64,000 nucleotides of DNA from an uncultured Opitutaceae bacterium (GCA_937902925.1 CALFNN010000102.1:1-64000); one strand, 5' to 3'. Counted from the stretch's first letter, positions 8,127 through 18,018 are shown. Program-made: numbers and translations. The notes: generated from the letters alone by a model not told the origin.

Positions 8127-9971
8127 TCAGTTGCCGACGCCGAAGTTGTCGAATTGGGCGACGCCCCCGTAGGCCCGCACGCCGGCCTGACCGCCGCCGG
8201 TGTAGGCGGAGCCGGGCGCGTAATCCGTCACGGCGGCGATGGGACGTCCGGCAATGAAGCCGAGCAGATCGACGTCGGCCGTGCCCGAGTTCTTCAGGAC
8301 AAAGACCACATCGAGCGCGGCCGAAAGCGAAATGTCGGACGGGATCGTGACATCGGCGAGCGACACGTAGCTGCCGCTGACTTTCTTGAGGATGCCGAGC
8401 TCGCCCGAGACGTAGTTGATGCGAAGCAGGTAGCAGCCCGTGGCCGTGTAGCGCGCAAGCAAGCCCGCCGAGGTGGCGCCGCCGGTCGCGGGCACGGCAA
8501 GCTGGGTGCGCACCAGGCCGTCGCCGATCGTGACATCGCTGCTCTGGCGGAGCAGCACGCATTCGCCGGTGCCGGAGTTGGCGGCGTAGCCGGCGCTGGC
8601 GCTCCACGAGCCGGAAACGATGCTCCAGGCCGAGCCGAGCGTGCCGGAACTGAAGTCGTCGTAGCGCGTGAGCGGGCGGAAGACCGCCGGCCCGGCGCGC
8701 AGCGTCCAGAGCGGATTCGGCGCCGACCCGGAGGGAACGGCGAGCGTGATCGCGCTGGCGGTTGCGCCCGAGAAGGCCTGCGCGCCGAGGCCGAGCCAGC
8801 TCTGCCCGCCGTAAACCGGATCCGCGGCGATGAGACCGCCGCCGACGGTGTAGCCGACGGACATGCCGCCGGGATTATGGTTGGCGTCCTGCGGCGCGGC
8901 GGAGATGTCGGCCGAAAGCGAACTCGGGGAAAACGTGCTCGGATTCCAAGCGAACACCTCATAGCGGCCGCTCGGCGCGGTCGTGCTCGCGGGAAAATCC
9001 CAATGGGCCGTGCCGCTGAAGTCGTTCGACGCGATCACGTGCGCCGTGCCGCTCGTATAGGGCGCCTGATCGGGATCGACGGCGTTAAGGCTCGCGGAAA
9101 ACGTGCTGTCGCCCGCGGGCAGGGCGACGTTCAGCCCGGCGGTGTTCCAGTCCGCGAAGCCGTAGTTGCGCCGGTAAAACTTGAAGTAGTCCACAAACAT
9201 CGTCGTGGGGGTCTGCACGCCGACGCCGCTGGCGTTGTAGGCGAGCAGCGAGATTTGCACGGTGTTGGTCGCGAAGTGCGGGCCGGGATAGCGCGTTTGC
9301 GCGACGAGCACATTGTCGAGGTAGAAAAAGATGCGCGTGGGCGTCCACTCGAAGCCATAGCGATGGTAGCCGCTGGCAGTGTCCACGCTGGCCGTTTCGT
9401 TCCGGCTCGAATCGCCCGAGCTCGTGTAGTCGAGGCCCCAGCCGATGTGGCTGACCTTCGAGCTGGAAGTGGCCGGGGGCCAGTAGTGGGTGTTGAACAC
9501 CGCGCTGCGGGGCGCCGTCGCCGAGCTGGGGCCGGTGTCGATTTCGGGCGCGTCGATTTCGTTGCCGCCGCCCGCGAGCCAGAACGAGCAGTGCCAGCCG
9601 GTCTCCGGGGGGAGTTTGGCCGAGATCTCGTAGTAGCCGTAGCCGAGGCCGAGCTTGCTGAGCACGCCGCCGCAGGTGAACGGATAGCCATTGGTTGGCT
9701 GGGACTGGCCGGCGATTTTCAGCACGCTCAACGAGCCGTCGGTGCCGAGCGAAAGCGCGGCGGCGGTGTTGTAGCCGACGGCGTTGGCGCCGGTGCGGGC
9801 GTTCCAGTTTTGATCGAAGGTGGTCTGGCTGGAGAAGTCGTCGAAGATGGCGGGGCTCTCGGAAGCCAGCGGGAGATCGGCGCGGAGCGCACCAGCCAGG
9901 GCGAAAAAACCGGCCAAAGCGGCGAACAGTCCGTGTTGGCCGCACACGGAAGCAGAGGAAAGCGGGCGCAT
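8127..9971 (-). CDS. GH16 family glycoside hydrolase with golvesin-like and lectin-like modules
   Basis: A 614-residue exported protein (signal peptide about 1-31). The GH16 domain spans about 35-280 and has E138-I-D140-A-P-E143, matching the ExDxxE active-site pattern of retaining GH16 enzymes that cleave beta-1,3/1,4-glucans or beta-galactans. Downstream are a golvesin-like module (RYEVFAWNPS, VYGGQSWLGLG) and a C-terminal concanavalin-A-like fold (YDDFSSGTLGSAWSIVSG). It follows the TonB-dependent receptor by 7 nt and precedes its degenerate paralogue by 9 nt. It probably cleaves the polymer outside the cell or in the periplasm before import. Confidence 0.85.
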   Translation of the reverse strand: MRPLSSASVCGQHGLFAALAGFFALAGALRADLPLASESPAIFDDFSSQTTFDQNWNARTGANAVGYNTAAALSLGTDGSLSVLKIAGQSQPTNGYPFTCGGVLSKLGLGYGYYEISAKLPPETGWHCSFWLAGGGNEIDAPEIDTGPSSATAPRSAVFNTHYWPPATSSSKVSHIGWGLDYTSSGDSSRNETASVDTASGYHRYGFEWTPTRIFFYLDNVLVAQTRYPGPHFATNTVQISLLAYNASGVGVQTPTTMFVDYFKFYRRNYGFADWNTAGLNVALPAGDSTFSASLNAVDPDQAPYTSGTAHVIASNDFSGTAHWDFPASTTAPSGRYEVFAWNPSTFSPSSLSADISAAPQDANHNPGGMSVGYTVGGGLIAADPVYGGQSWLGLGAQAFSGATASAITLAVPSGSAPNPLWTLRAGPAVFRPLTRYDDFSSGTLGSAWSIVSGSWSASAGYAANSGTGECVLLRQSSDVTIGDGLVRTQLAVPATGGATSAGLLARYTATGCYLLRINYVSGELGILKKVSGSYVSLADVTIPSDISLSAALDVVFVLKNSGTADVDLLGFIAGRPIAAVTDYAPGSAYTGGGQAGVRAYGGVAQFDNFGVGN

Positions 9972-9978
9972 GGCGACC

Positions 9979-12312
9979 TTAGAAGCGGAAGCTGGTGGTG
10001 AACTTCGCCTCGGTGCCCGGCGGATAGAAGAAGCCCGGCGTGAGCACGCGCTGGTCGAAGAGATCCGTGACGTTCAGCATGTAGGTGACGGTCGTTTTTC
10101 CGAAGGGCTGGTGACTGTAAGCGGCCATCGCGCCCCACTGGCTGAGTCCGGGCATGGAGACGTTTACGGCGGTGATCGCGCCGGTGGTGGCGTTGGCGGT
10201 GCCGTAGAAGCGGATGTAAGAGGGGTAATATTGATAGGTGAGACCGAGGCGGAGACCCTTGAGCTTGCCCTGGCTGAAAGCGTAGCGGAGGGCCGCGGCG
10301 CTCGTGCGCACGGGTCCGCCCTGACCGCCGGTCAAGCGCTGGCCAACCAGCGTGGGAGCGGAAACGTTGCGAACGATGCGGGTGTCGGTCCACCCGAGAT
10401 TGCCGAGGAGCGTGAGGTTGGCGCTGAGTTTGCCGCTGAGATAGACGCTCGCACCGCGCGTCTCGGATTCACCGCCGGGGACGAGCGCGGGCTTTGTGAG
10501 ATCGGCCCCGCCGGGGTTGTCGGGATTGCTCGTGGCTTCGTTTTTCTCTCGCGTGCGAAAGACCGACAGACCGTAGGAAATGCGCTGGCCGAACAGCACG
10601 CCCTTGAAGCCGGCTTCGCCGCCGCGCGCGGTCGTGTTGCCGAGGATTTCTCCGGTGTTGGCGTCGACAGTGGGGCTCGGGTTGAACGACGAACCGTAGC
10701 CGACGTAGCCAACGAGTTGATCGCCCACGATGTGGTAGTTGATGCCGGTGCTGAACGTGGTCTTCGTAAGATCGGACGTCGCCTCCTTGAGATTGACCTT
10801 GGTGGACAGCGGCTGCTGGCGCTTGAACGTGGCGAAATCGTCGCGCAGGGCGCCGAAGAGCACGAGGCGGTTGTCGAGCAGCGAAACGGTGTGGCTCAAC
10901 AAACCCCCGGCGTAGGAGCGGTAGAGATTGAAGGTCCCGCTGTCCTGCTCGGGGTAGGTGCCGGGATTGAACGCCGGATCCGGCAGCGACGCGAGCAGGT
11001 CGAGGTTGTAGATGTTCGGCTGCGTCCACGCCGTGAGCGGCGTGCCGGTGGGCAGAATGGCGGTGAGCGCGGCGTTCAGCGCGGCGCCGCTGAGCGTCCA
11101 GGTCTTTTGTTTCGTGTCGTCCTCGAACGCGTCGAACGTGAACAGCGTGCGCTGGTCGACGGCGCCGGTCTTGAAAAGATAGGTGAAGTCGATTTGCGAG
11201 CCGATCTGCCAGTCGTCGATCGTCTGCTCGGACATGGTGCGCGTGCCGCGCCAGTTGCGCGGCGTCGAGGAGGTCGCGACGAGATTCCAGTTGCCCGGCA
11301 CCGTGGGACCGAGACGCTCGAAGCTGCGCTTCGAGTAGCCGCCCGCGGCGCGCATGCTGAGTTGATCGCCGAAGCGGTGCTCGAAGGTGAGATAATAGGA
11401 ATCGTTGCCGCGATCGGTGCGGCGGTTCTTGCCGGCCTGATTGAACTTGAGGAGCCGGGTGGCGAGCGCCGGGTCGGGGATCGACGAGACGAGGCCCTGC
11501 GTGACGCCGGCGGCATCGACCCAGCGCGTGGCGTTGCCAAAATCGTTCATTACGCGATCGGTGTGCTCGAACTCGAAATTGAGCGTCGTGTCCGGCGTGA
11601 ACTTGTAGGTGAAGCTGCCGCTGAGGTTGAACGTGCGGTTATACCAGAAGTCGGTCGGCCGCTTCATGTCGTAGTAGGCGAGATCGAGGCGGTAGAAGAA
11701 TTTGTCGGAGAACAACGGCCCGGTGGCGAACGCATCCGTGCGCTGCGTGTCGTAGGTGCCAACCATGTAGCTGGCGCCGGCCTGGGCCCGCGGCTGCGGT
11801 TTCTTGGAAATGTAGTTGATGACGCCGCCGGGCGAGGTGCGCCCGAAGATGGCGGACGCCGGACCCTCGACGACCTCGACCCGGTCGATGCTGTTGCTGT
11901 CGGGCGCCTGCCGGCGGTAGAAACCGTTGCGAAAATAGGGCACGATGAAGCCGCGGGCCGTCGTGCCGCCGCCGCCGCCCTGGTTTTTGTCGCCGGAAAC
12001 GAAGTTGCTGACGAACGGCACCTGATCGTCGAGGTCGTAGAGCTGAAAGTCGTCGATGAATTCGCTCGTGAGCACCTGCACGGAGAACGGGAGATTGATT
12101 ATTTTCTGCGAGATGCGCGTGGCCGACGTGGTGTCGGTCGCGGTGTAGGTGCCGTCGTTTCGGCCGGTCACGTTGAAGACCGGGAGCGTGATCGTTTCGG
12201 CCGCTTCGTTCGGCGCGGCGGGCGGGGTCGTCTGGGCGGCGAGCGCGGGGGAGAGCTGCCAGGCTGCCAGCAGGGCAGTCGCCAGCATGGGACAGGGAAG
12301 GACAGGCTTCAT
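9979..12312 (-). CDS. TonB-dependent outer-membrane receptor
   Basis: A 777-residue receptor when started at the ATG at 12312, which gives a clean signal peptide ending near LSPALAAQ. An upstream in-frame start would overlap the divergent regulator and add about 76 unlikely residues. After the signal comes ITLPVFNVTGRNDGTYTATD, the TonB-box-like and strand region typical of this lineage. The plug domain follows (INLPFSVQVLTSEFIDDF, VEGPASAIFGRTSPGGVINY), then a 22-stranded-type barrel ending in the aromatic C-terminus FTTSFRF. Sequence style is that of the siderophore-type plug, but the operon of glycosidases suggests oligosaccharide uptake. First gene of the operon, divergent from the LacI regulator. 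Confidence 0.9.
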   Translation of the reverse strand: MKPVLPCPMLATALLAAWQLSPALAAQTTPPAAPNEAAETITLPVFNVTGRNDGTYTATDTTSATRISQKIINLPFSVQVLTSEFIDDFQLYDLDDQVPFVSNFVSGDKNQGGGGGTTARGFIVPYFRNGFYRRQAPDSNSIDRVEVVEGPASAIFGRTSPGGVINYISKKPQPRAQAGASYMVGTYDTQRTDAFATGPLFSDKFFYRLDLAYYDMKRPTDFWYNRTFNLSGSFTYKFTPDTTLNFEFEHTDRVMNDFGNATRWVDAAGVTQGLVSSIPDPALATRLLKFNQAGKNRRTDRGNDSYYLTFEHRFGDQLSMRAAGGYSKRSFERLGPTVPGNWNLVATSSTPRNWRGTRTMSEQTIDDWQIGSQIDFTYLFKTGAVDQRTLFTFDAFEDDTKQKTWTLSGAALNAALTAILPTGTPLTAWTQPNIYNLDLLASLPDPAFNPGTYPEQDSGTFNLYRSYAGGLLSHTVSLLDNRLVLFGALRDDFATFKRQQPLSTKVNLKEATSDLTKTTFSTGINYHIVGDQLVGYVGYGSSFNPSPTVDANTGEILGNTTARGGEAGFKGVLFGQRISYGLSVFRTREKNEATSNPDNPGGADLTKPALVPGGESETRGASVYLSGKLSANLTLLGNLGWTDTRIVRNVSAPTLVGQRLTGGQGGPVRTSAAALRYAFSQGKLKGLRLGLTYQYYPSYIRFYGTANATTGAITAVNVSMPGLSQWGAMAAYSHQPFGKTTVTYMLNVTDLFDQRVLTPGFFYPPGTEAKFTTSFRF

Positions 12313-12436
12313 TCTTTTGGGAGGTTTTTGAGGGTGAGGGGCGCGGCTTGGCAAATCGCCGGCACGGGACCGGGTCAGTCCGGAGCAAGGCGGGCCATGC
12401 AGGGCGAAAATCCTGTTGCGCTCAAATTCCCCCAAA

Positions 12437-12450
12437 GTGAAATCGTTCAC
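12437..12450. promoter_or_regulatory. possible LacI-type operator
   Basis: GTGAAATCGTTCAC is an inverted repeat (GTGAA, 4 nt, TTCAC) ending one base before the LacI ATG, in the 139-nt divergent intergenic region. The half-site length and spacing suit a LacI-family dimer, which would give autoregulation and control of the receptor operon. There is no supporting second copy nearby, so this is tentative. Confidence 0.3.
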
Positions 12451-12451
12451 C

Positions 12452-13516
12452 ATGCCGTCGCAAAAACGAGCCGTCACCCTGAAGGACATTGCGGTGCGCG
12501 CCCGTCTTTCGCTGGCCACGACCTCGTATGCGCTGCGCAACGATCCGAAAATCTCCGAGGGGACCCGCCGCCACGTGCAGGAGACTGCCCGGGGACTCGG
12601 TTATCGGCCGAATCCGCGGATCGCGAGCCTGATGGCCCACATTCGCCGGGCCGGATCACGGCGCGCACACCTCGGCGAGAGCATCGCCTTCGTCTGGGTG
12701 CACACGAGCCGGGACGAGGCGACCAACGATCCTTTTCACCGCAGGGTGTTCGCCGGGGCGCAGCAGCGCGCGGAACAGCTCGGTTTCGGGCTCCAGGAAT
12801 TCTCGACCAACGACCCGGGCATGACGGATCGCCGCCTCCAGCAGATTCTGCAGGCGCGCGGCATCATCGGGGTCGTGCTTTCGCCGGTGACGACCAACGA
12901 GTCCACGCTCGCGTTGGACTGGGATTGGAGTGGGTTTGCCGCCGCGGCGATCGGCAATGTCACGTGGACGCCCGAGCTGCACCACGCGGGCCACCACCAT
13001 TATCTCGGGATGCGGCTCGCACTCCTCGAACTTGCGAAGCTCGGTTGCCGCCGGCCGGCTGCGCTCATCGAGTCGGAGAGCAACGAGCGGGCGAAACGCG
13101 CCTGGGAAGCGGCCTTCCTCACGCACCACCCGGCGCGGCGCCAGGCGCCGGCGCTCGTGCGGGTGCAGGCTCGCGCACAGTCGGGCGAGGTCGCTGCGTG
13201 GCTTCGTGCCAGCCGGGCCGATGCGCTCGTGGTGAGTGCCGCCCGGCTGCTCTCCGCGCCCGGATTGGCGGCGCTGGCCCGGAAACTGGCGGTGGCGCCG
13301 GTGACGCTCGACTGGAACGATGAACGTCCGGGCGTCGCTGGCGTCGACCAGTGCTATGATCGGGTCGCGGCCCATGCCATCGATCTGGTCGCGGCCCAGC
13401 TCAACAGCAACGAGACCGGCGTGCCCGATCTCCCACGCATGATGCTGTTCCCGGGGCGCTGGGTCGCGCCTCACGCGCAGATCCCTCGAATCTTGCGCGC
13501 AGAGCATCGCGCCTGA
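12452..13516 (+). CDS. LacI family transcriptional regulator
   Basis: A 354-residue regulator. The N-terminal helix-turn-helix with hinge reads VTLKDIAVRARLSLATTSYALRNDP and the periplasmic-binding-protein-like sensor domain follows (FVWVHTSRDEATNDPFHRRVF onward). An in-frame ATG 36 nt upstream exists, but the chosen one places the HTH at the usual distance from the terminus. It is transcribed away from the TonB-receptor/GH16/GH97-GH2 operon and probably represses it until the cognate oligosaccharide or its product binds. Its ligand cannot be read from the sequence. Confidence 0.85.
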   Translation: MPSQKRAVTLKDIAVRARLSLATTSYALRNDPKISEGTRRHVQETARGLGYRPNPRIASLMAHIRRAGSRRAHLGESIAFVWVHTSRDEATNDPFHRRVFAGAQQRAEQLGFGLQEFSTNDPGMTDRRLQQILQARGIIGVVLSPVTTNESTLALDWDWSGFAAAAIGNVTWTPELHHAGHHHYLGMRLALLELAKLGCRRPAALIESESNERAKRAWEAAFLTHHPARRQAPALVRVQARAQSGEVAAWLRASRADALVVSAARLLSAPGLAALARKLAVAPVTLDWNDERPGVAGVDQCYDRVAAHAIDLVAAQLNSNETGVPDLPRMMLFPGRWVAPHAQIPRILRAEHRA

Positions 13517-13648
13517 CGTGCCTGCGATCCGCCCGCAATGTTGGACGACGGCAAGACCTGCCCTTGGCTGGCACGCGCTGACGGGAGCCCGGCATTGGCC
13601 GCCACGGCTTGCGACGTCATGCCAATCGCCCGATGCGAATACTCTTGA

Positions 13649-13678
13649 AGGCGAACGGACCGGGAGGTCCGTTCGCCT
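13649..13678. repeat. perfect hairpin in the LacI-ClC intergenic region
   Basis: A 13-nt arm AGGCGAACGGACC, loop GGGA, and the exact reverse complement. It lies about 130 nt after the LacI stop, but no T-run follows on either strand, so intrinsic termination is not convincing. The rest of the 460-nt gap (13517-13976) holds no gene I can support. A minus-strand frame ending PFAFKSIRIGRLA at 13617 could be the tail of a decayed exported beta-sandwich protein. Confidence 0.5.
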
Positions 13679-13976
13679 GCAATGGGTAAAAGCTCAGGGC
13701 GACTGGCATTGGCACGGATACCGGAGCTCCATCGTGGTTTGCAGACGCGTGAAATCTCGTGCGCATGATTCTCCCGCCAGTGCCGGTCGACGCATCGTTT
13801 TCATCGGTCCAATCAGCGCTCGATCGTCGACTGCCCGCTTTCGCTTGAGCAAATACATGGAGAAACACGGCGGCTAAAACGAGGGGCAACTCACCGAGGC
13901 GGTGCGGCGAATAGCGATTTTATCCGGCGCGAAACATTCGCTTGTAAGGTGGACCGGCGGGCCGGTTAAATGGACC

Positions 13977-15314
13977 ATGCATGTTGCGTCTGCACCAGGG
14001 GACTCCGGGCTCGGCACCGGTGAGGTCCGTCGCCGTCACATCGTCTGGAAGGCGGTGGCGGTCGGGGGCGTGGCGGGTCTGCTGGCTTCGGCTTTCCGCG
14101 GCTCGCTCGAGGGAGTGGAACACTTGCGCGAGCACCTGGTGGCCGGCGTCTCGGGTTGGCTGAGCCTGCCGGCGGCACTGCTGCTGGGCGCACTGGGTGG
14201 CGGCACCGGCGTCTGGCTGGTGCGGCGGTTCGCCCCGCATGCGGCGGGCAGTGGCATTCCCCATCTGAAGGCCGTGCTGCTCCGCGAGGCGGAGCCGGAG
14301 TGGAAGCGGTTGCTGCCCGTGAAATTTCTTGGCGGCGTCACCGCGATCGGCGGTGGCATGGCGCTCGGGCGCGAGGGCCCCACCGTTCAGATGGGCAGTG
14401 CCGTGGGTCATTTTATCTCGGATTTGTTTCGCGTGCGCGTGGGCGAGGGCGAACGGCGGGCGCTGATCAGCGCGGGCGCGGGCGCGGGCTTGGCGGCGGC
14501 GTTCAACGCGCCGTTATCGGGACTCGTCTTTGTGCTGGAGGAACTGCACGGGAATTTCACGCCGGTGATGTTCGTGGCGGCGTTCCTCGCGTCGGTCTCG
14601 GGCGATGTCGTGGCGCGGCTGACGCTGGGCGAACTGCCGGTGTTTCACATCACGGGCATGACCGCGCCGGGCGTGGTGACGCTGCCGTGGGCGGCGCTGC
14701 TGGGCGTGGCGGCGGGGGTGTTTGGCGTCCTGTTCAACCGTGGTCTGCTGGCCACGCTCGATCTGCGGGAGCGGTTGATGCGGTGGCCGGCGTTTCCGGT
14801 CGGCGCCGCGGCGGGCGCGTTCGTCGGCTTCGTGGGTTGGACGGTGCCCGGCCTCGCTGGCTCGGGCGGCCCGCTGGTCCAGATGGCGCTGTCCGGGAAG
14901 ATCGCGCTGTCGCTCCTGCCGCTCTTCGTGCTGGCGCGGTTTTCGCTGACGATGGTGAGCTACGGCTCGGGCGCCGCGGGCGGCATTTTCGCCCCGTTGC
15001 TGGTGCTGGGCGCGCTGGGGGGAATCTGGTTCGGGACGGGGCTGCACCTGCTTTTTCAAAGTTCGCATTCGCTGACACCGCAGGTGTTCGCCGTGCTCGG
15101 GATGGGGGCGATGTTCACCGCGATCGTGCGGGCGCCGCTCACGGGCATCGTGCTGCTGATCGAGCTCACAGGCGTCTACGACTTCATGCTGCCGCTGCTG
15201 GTGAGCTGCATGATGGCCTACGGCGTGGCCGAATGGCTGGGCAACGCGCCGATCTACGAGGCGCTGCGCGAACGCGCGCAGCCCGTGCCCGCCGTCGCCA
15301 AAGTTGAGCGTTGA
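13977..15314 (+). CDS. ClC family chloride/proton antiporter
   Basis: A 445-residue inner-membrane protein with all ClC signatures: GSGIP (residues 91-95), GREGP (131-135) with gating glutamate E133, GxFxP as GGIFAPLL, and a late tyrosine in APIYEAL. The proton glutamate position is conserved in FVLEELHG (E188/E189), which points to a Cl-/H+ exchanger rather than a channel. No CBS domains follow, so it is the short form. The chosen start gives a 24-residue cytoplasmic leader before the first helix; an in-frame start 75 nt upstream is possible. Its stop lies 34 nt before the psd ATG. Confidence 0.9.
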   Translation: MHVASAPGDSGLGTGEVRRRHIVWKAVAVGGVAGLLASAFRGSLEGVEHLREHLVAGVSGWLSLPAALLLGALGGGTGVWLVRRFAPHAAGSGIPHLKAVLLREAEPEWKRLLPVKFLGGVTAIGGGMALGREGPTVQMGSAVGHFISDLFRVRVGEGERRALISAGAGAGLAAAFNAPLSGLVFVLEELHGNFTPVMFVAAFLASVSGDVVARLTLGELPVFHITGMTAPGVVTLPWAALLGVAAGVFGVLFNRGLLATLDLRERLMRWPAFPVGAAAGAFVGFVGWTVPGLAGSGGPLVQMALSGKIALSLLPLFVLARFSLTMVSYGSGAAGGIFAPLLVLGALGGIWFGTGLHLLFQSSHSLTPQVFAVLGMGAMFTAIVRAPLTGIVLLIELTGVYDFMLPLLVSCMMAYGVAEWLGNAPIYEALRERAQPVPAVAKVER

Positions 15315-15348
15315 GGAACGCGGGCGGCCGGATTTGCTTGGCCTCTTC

Positions 15349-16248
15349 ATGGCCGCCGAACCCATCCGTTACTACGATCGCTACACCCGCGCGCTCCAGA
15401 CCGAGCGGATTTACGGCGAGAAGTGGCTGCGGTTCGCCTACGAGAATCCGGCGGGGCGGCTGCTGACGTGGCTGCTCGTGCGCCGCGCGATTTTCTCGCA
15501 ATGGTATGGCTGGAAGATGAACAAGACGGCGAGTTCGCTCCAAATCCTGCCGTTCATCACGACCTACGACATCGACGTCGACGAATTCGCCAAGTCCGCC
15601 TTCGACTACAAGACGTTCAACGAGTTTTTCCACCGCGCGCTCAAACCCGAGGCGCGACCCATTGCGGAGGGCGAACGCGTGGCGGTTTTCCCTGCGGACG
15701 GACGGCATCTCGCCATCCCCGACGTCGGGGCGGCCAAGGGATTTTACGTGAAGGGGCAGACGCTTTCGCTCGCCGAGCTGTTCGAGGCGGAAGAGACCGC
15801 CGGGAAATTCGCCGGGGGCAGTATGCTGGTTTCACGGCTGTGCCCGGTGGACTATCATCGATTTCATTTTCCGGTCGCAGGCGTGCCGGGCGAATCGCGC
15901 CGGGTCAACGGCTGGCTCTACTCGGTGAGCCCGGTCGCGCTGCGCCGCAACCTGCGCTACCTCGTCGAAAACAAACGCGAGGTCACGCTGATCGAGTCGC
16001 CGGAGTTCGGCACGGTCGCGATGATCGAGGTGGGCGCGACCAACGTCGGCGGAATCCGGCAGGGGTTTGTGCCCGGGCGCACGATGGCCAAGGGAGCCGA
16101 GAAGGGGTTGTTTGCATTCGGCGGCTCATGCGTGATCACGCTCTTCCAGCGCGGACGCATCCGGTTCGATGCCGACGTGGTCGCGTCGAGCGCCGACCAG
16201 ATCGAATGCTACGCGAAGATGGGCGATCGGTTGGGCGAGGCGCCGTGA
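15349..16248 (+). CDS. psd: phosphatidylserine decarboxylase
   Basis: A 299-residue proenzyme that makes phosphatidylethanolamine. The self-cleavage site is FGGSCVITLF with the pyruvoyl-forming serine at about residue 260, a variant of the LGST/GGSS motif. Upstream are the conserved FPADGR aspartate and the SRLCPVDYHRFHFP histidine region. The ATG at 15349 removes a TTG-started extension that would overlap the ClC stop. The protein is of the longer class that includes an N-terminal region (FNEFFHRALKPEARPI) typical of the PSD-II group. Neighbours do not suggest a phospholipid operon. Confidence 0.88.
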   Translation: MAAEPIRYYDRYTRALQTERIYGEKWLRFAYENPAGRLLTWLLVRRAIFSQWYGWKMNKTASSLQILPFITTYDIDVDEFAKSAFDYKTFNEFFHRALKPEARPIAEGERVAVFPADGRHLAIPDVGAAKGFYVKGQTLSLAELFEAEETAGKFAGGSMLVSRLCPVDYHRFHFPVAGVPGESRRVNGWLYSVSPVALRRNLRYLVENKREVTLIESPEFGTVAMIEVGATNVGGIRQGFVPGRTMAKGAEKGLFAFGGSCVITLFQRGRIRFDADVVASSADQIECYAKMGDRLGEAP

Positions 16249-16260
16249 GTCGTTTCCGCC

Positions 16261-17856
16261 GTGAAATCCGTGAGTAAAGGCCTGGCGCTCGCGATCCTCG
16301 CGGCGGCAGCCGGGTTTTTCGCGGTCTCCATTCGGGCCGCACCACCGCCGGCGTTTCCGTTCGCCGAGGCGACAATCGACGGGCTGCAGGCGCGGATGCG
16401 CGCGGGCAAATTGACGGCGCACGAACTTACGGCGGCCTACCTGGACCGGATCGCGGCCGTCGACAAGGCGGGGCCCGCGATCAACGCGATCATCGAGCTG
16501 AATCCGGACGCCCTCGACATCGCGGACCAACTCGATGCCGAACGGAAGGCGGGTCACGTGCGCGGTCCGCTGCACGGCATTCCAATTCTCATCAAGGACA
16601 ACATCGCGACGCTCGACCGGATGCAGACCACGGCGGGATCCCTGGCGCTCGTCGGGGCGCGGCCAATGCACGACGCGCCGCTGGTGACGCGGTTGCGCGA
16701 GGCCGGGGCAGTGATTCTCGGCAAGACGAATCTGAGCGAGTGGGCCAATTTTCGGTCGACGATCTCGACGAGCGCCTGGAGCGGACGGGGCGGGTTGACG
16801 CGTAATCCCTACGCACTCGACCGCTCGCCCTCGGGCTCGAGTTCCGGCTCGGCGGCGGCGGTCGCGGCGAACCTGTGCGTTGTCGCGATCGGCACCGAGA
16901 CGGACGGATCGATCATGTCGCCCTCGTCGGTCTGCGGCATCGTGGGCGTGAAGCCGACCGTGGGCCTCGTCAGTCGCACGGGAATCATTCCGATCTCCGT
17001 CTCGCAGGACACCGCCGGTCCGATGGCGCGGACGGTGCGCGACGCGGCCATCGTGCTCGGCGTGCTGGCGGGAGTCGATCGACGCGATCCGGCGACCGAC
17101 GCGCGGCCGGCCGATCGGGCGGCGGATTTTTCCGCGGCGCTGACCCCGGGCGCATTGAGAGGGGCGCGGCTCGGGATCGTGCGCGGGCCGTTTCGTTTTC
17201 ATCCGCGGCTTGACGCCGTGCTGGACCGCGCGGTGGCCGGGTTGCGCGCGGCGGGCGCGGAGGTGATCGACCCGATCGAATTGGCGACCGTCACCCAGCT
17301 TGCCGCGCCGGAGATGGAAGTGATGCTCTACGAGTTCAAGGCGGGCATCAACGACTGGTGCCTTTCGCTCGGGGCGAATGCGACCGTGCGGTCGCTCGCC
17401 GATCTCATCGCGTTCGACGATTCGCACCGGGAGTCCGAGATGCGTTATTTCGGCCAGGAGGATTTTCTGCGGGCGCAGGCCAAGGGACCGCTGACCGAGC
17501 GGGCATACCTCGACGCGCTGGCCCGCTGCCGGCAACTCGCACGCGACGACGGCATCGACGCGGCGATGGCGGCCAACCATCTCGATGCCCTCGTTGCGCT
17601 GACGAACGGCCCGGCGATGCTCGCGGATTTGGTCAACGGCGACCGCGGCACCGGGAGCAGTTCGTCGGCCGCGGCGGTCGCAGGCTACCCGAGTGTGACC
17701 GTGCCGGCGGCGTCGGTGATGGGCCTGCCGGTCGGGATCTCGTTTTTCGGGAGCGCGTGGAGCGAGGCGACGCTGCTGGCGTTCGCCGCCGACTTCGAGG
17801 CGCGGACGCACGCGCGACGGGAGCCGCAATTTCTCCCGACGGTCGCGTTGCCCTGA
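16261..17856 (+). CDS. exported amidase-signature family hydrolase
   Basis: A 531-residue protein starting at GTG 12 nt after psd. Residues 1-27 form a signal peptide (LALAILAAAAGFFAVSIRAA). The amidase-signature catalytic triad is visible: K112 in ILIKDNIAT, the cis-serine region at 191-197 (SGSSSGS) and the nucleophile S217 in GTETDGSIMSP. The family hydrolyses amide bonds of varied substrates; the substrate here is unknown. The signal peptide suggests periplasmic action, unlike GatA. Confidence 0.85.
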   Translation: MKSVSKGLALAILAAAAGFFAVSIRAAPPPAFPFAEATIDGLQARMRAGKLTAHELTAAYLDRIAAVDKAGPAINAIIELNPDALDIADQLDAERKAGHVRGPLHGIPILIKDNIATLDRMQTTAGSLALVGARPMHDAPLVTRLREAGAVILGKTNLSEWANFRSTISTSAWSGRGGLTRNPYALDRSPSGSSSGSAAAVAANLCVVAIGTETDGSIMSPSSVCGIVGVKPTVGLVSRTGIIPISVSQDTAGPMARTVRDAAIVLGVLAGVDRRDPATDARPADRAADFSAALTPGALRGARLGIVRGPFRFHPRLDAVLDRAVAGLRAAGAEVIDPIELATVTQLAAPEMEVMLYEFKAGINDWCLSLGANATVRSLADLIAFDDSHRESEMRYFGQEDFLRAQAKGPLTERAYLDALARCRQLARDDGIDAAMAANHLDALVALTNGPAMLADLVNGDRGTGSSSSAAAVAGYPSVTVPAASVMGLPVGISFFGSAWSEATLLAFAADFEARTHARREPQFLPTVALP

Positions 17857-17924
17857 GCGGGCGGCATTTCCCCGCTTGCGTCCCGGAGACGAAAATCGGC
17901 AAGCTCCGGCAGAAACCCAACACC

Positions 17925-18005
17925 GCCCGGGTGGTGGAATGGCATACACGACGGTCTTAGAAGCCGTTGCCGCAAGGCGTGCAGGTTCAAGTCCTGTCCC
18001 GGGCA
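17925..18005 (+). tRNA. tRNA-Leu(UAG)
   Basis: An 81-nt tRNA. The acceptor stem GCCCGGG pairs with CCCGGGC, followed by discriminator A. The anticodon arm ACGGT-CTTAGAA-GCCGT places TAG in the anticodon position. There is a long class II variable arm (TGCCGCAAGGCGT) and a T-arm GCAGG-TTCAAGT-CCTGT. CCA is not encoded. Confidence 0.93.
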
Positions 18006-18018
18006 TTCTTCCCCTCCC

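Noticed and set aside
9820-13323. 1167-codon plus-strand ORF
   Set aside because: Antisense to the TonB-dependent receptor and out of frame with LacI; low-complexity translation without a recognisable fold.
13617-13889. 90-codon minus-strand ORF ending PFAFKSIRIGRLA
   Set aside because: The tail looks like the end of a beta-sandwich protein, but the rest has no domain and a hairpin lies inside it. At most a decayed remnant, so not listed as a gene.
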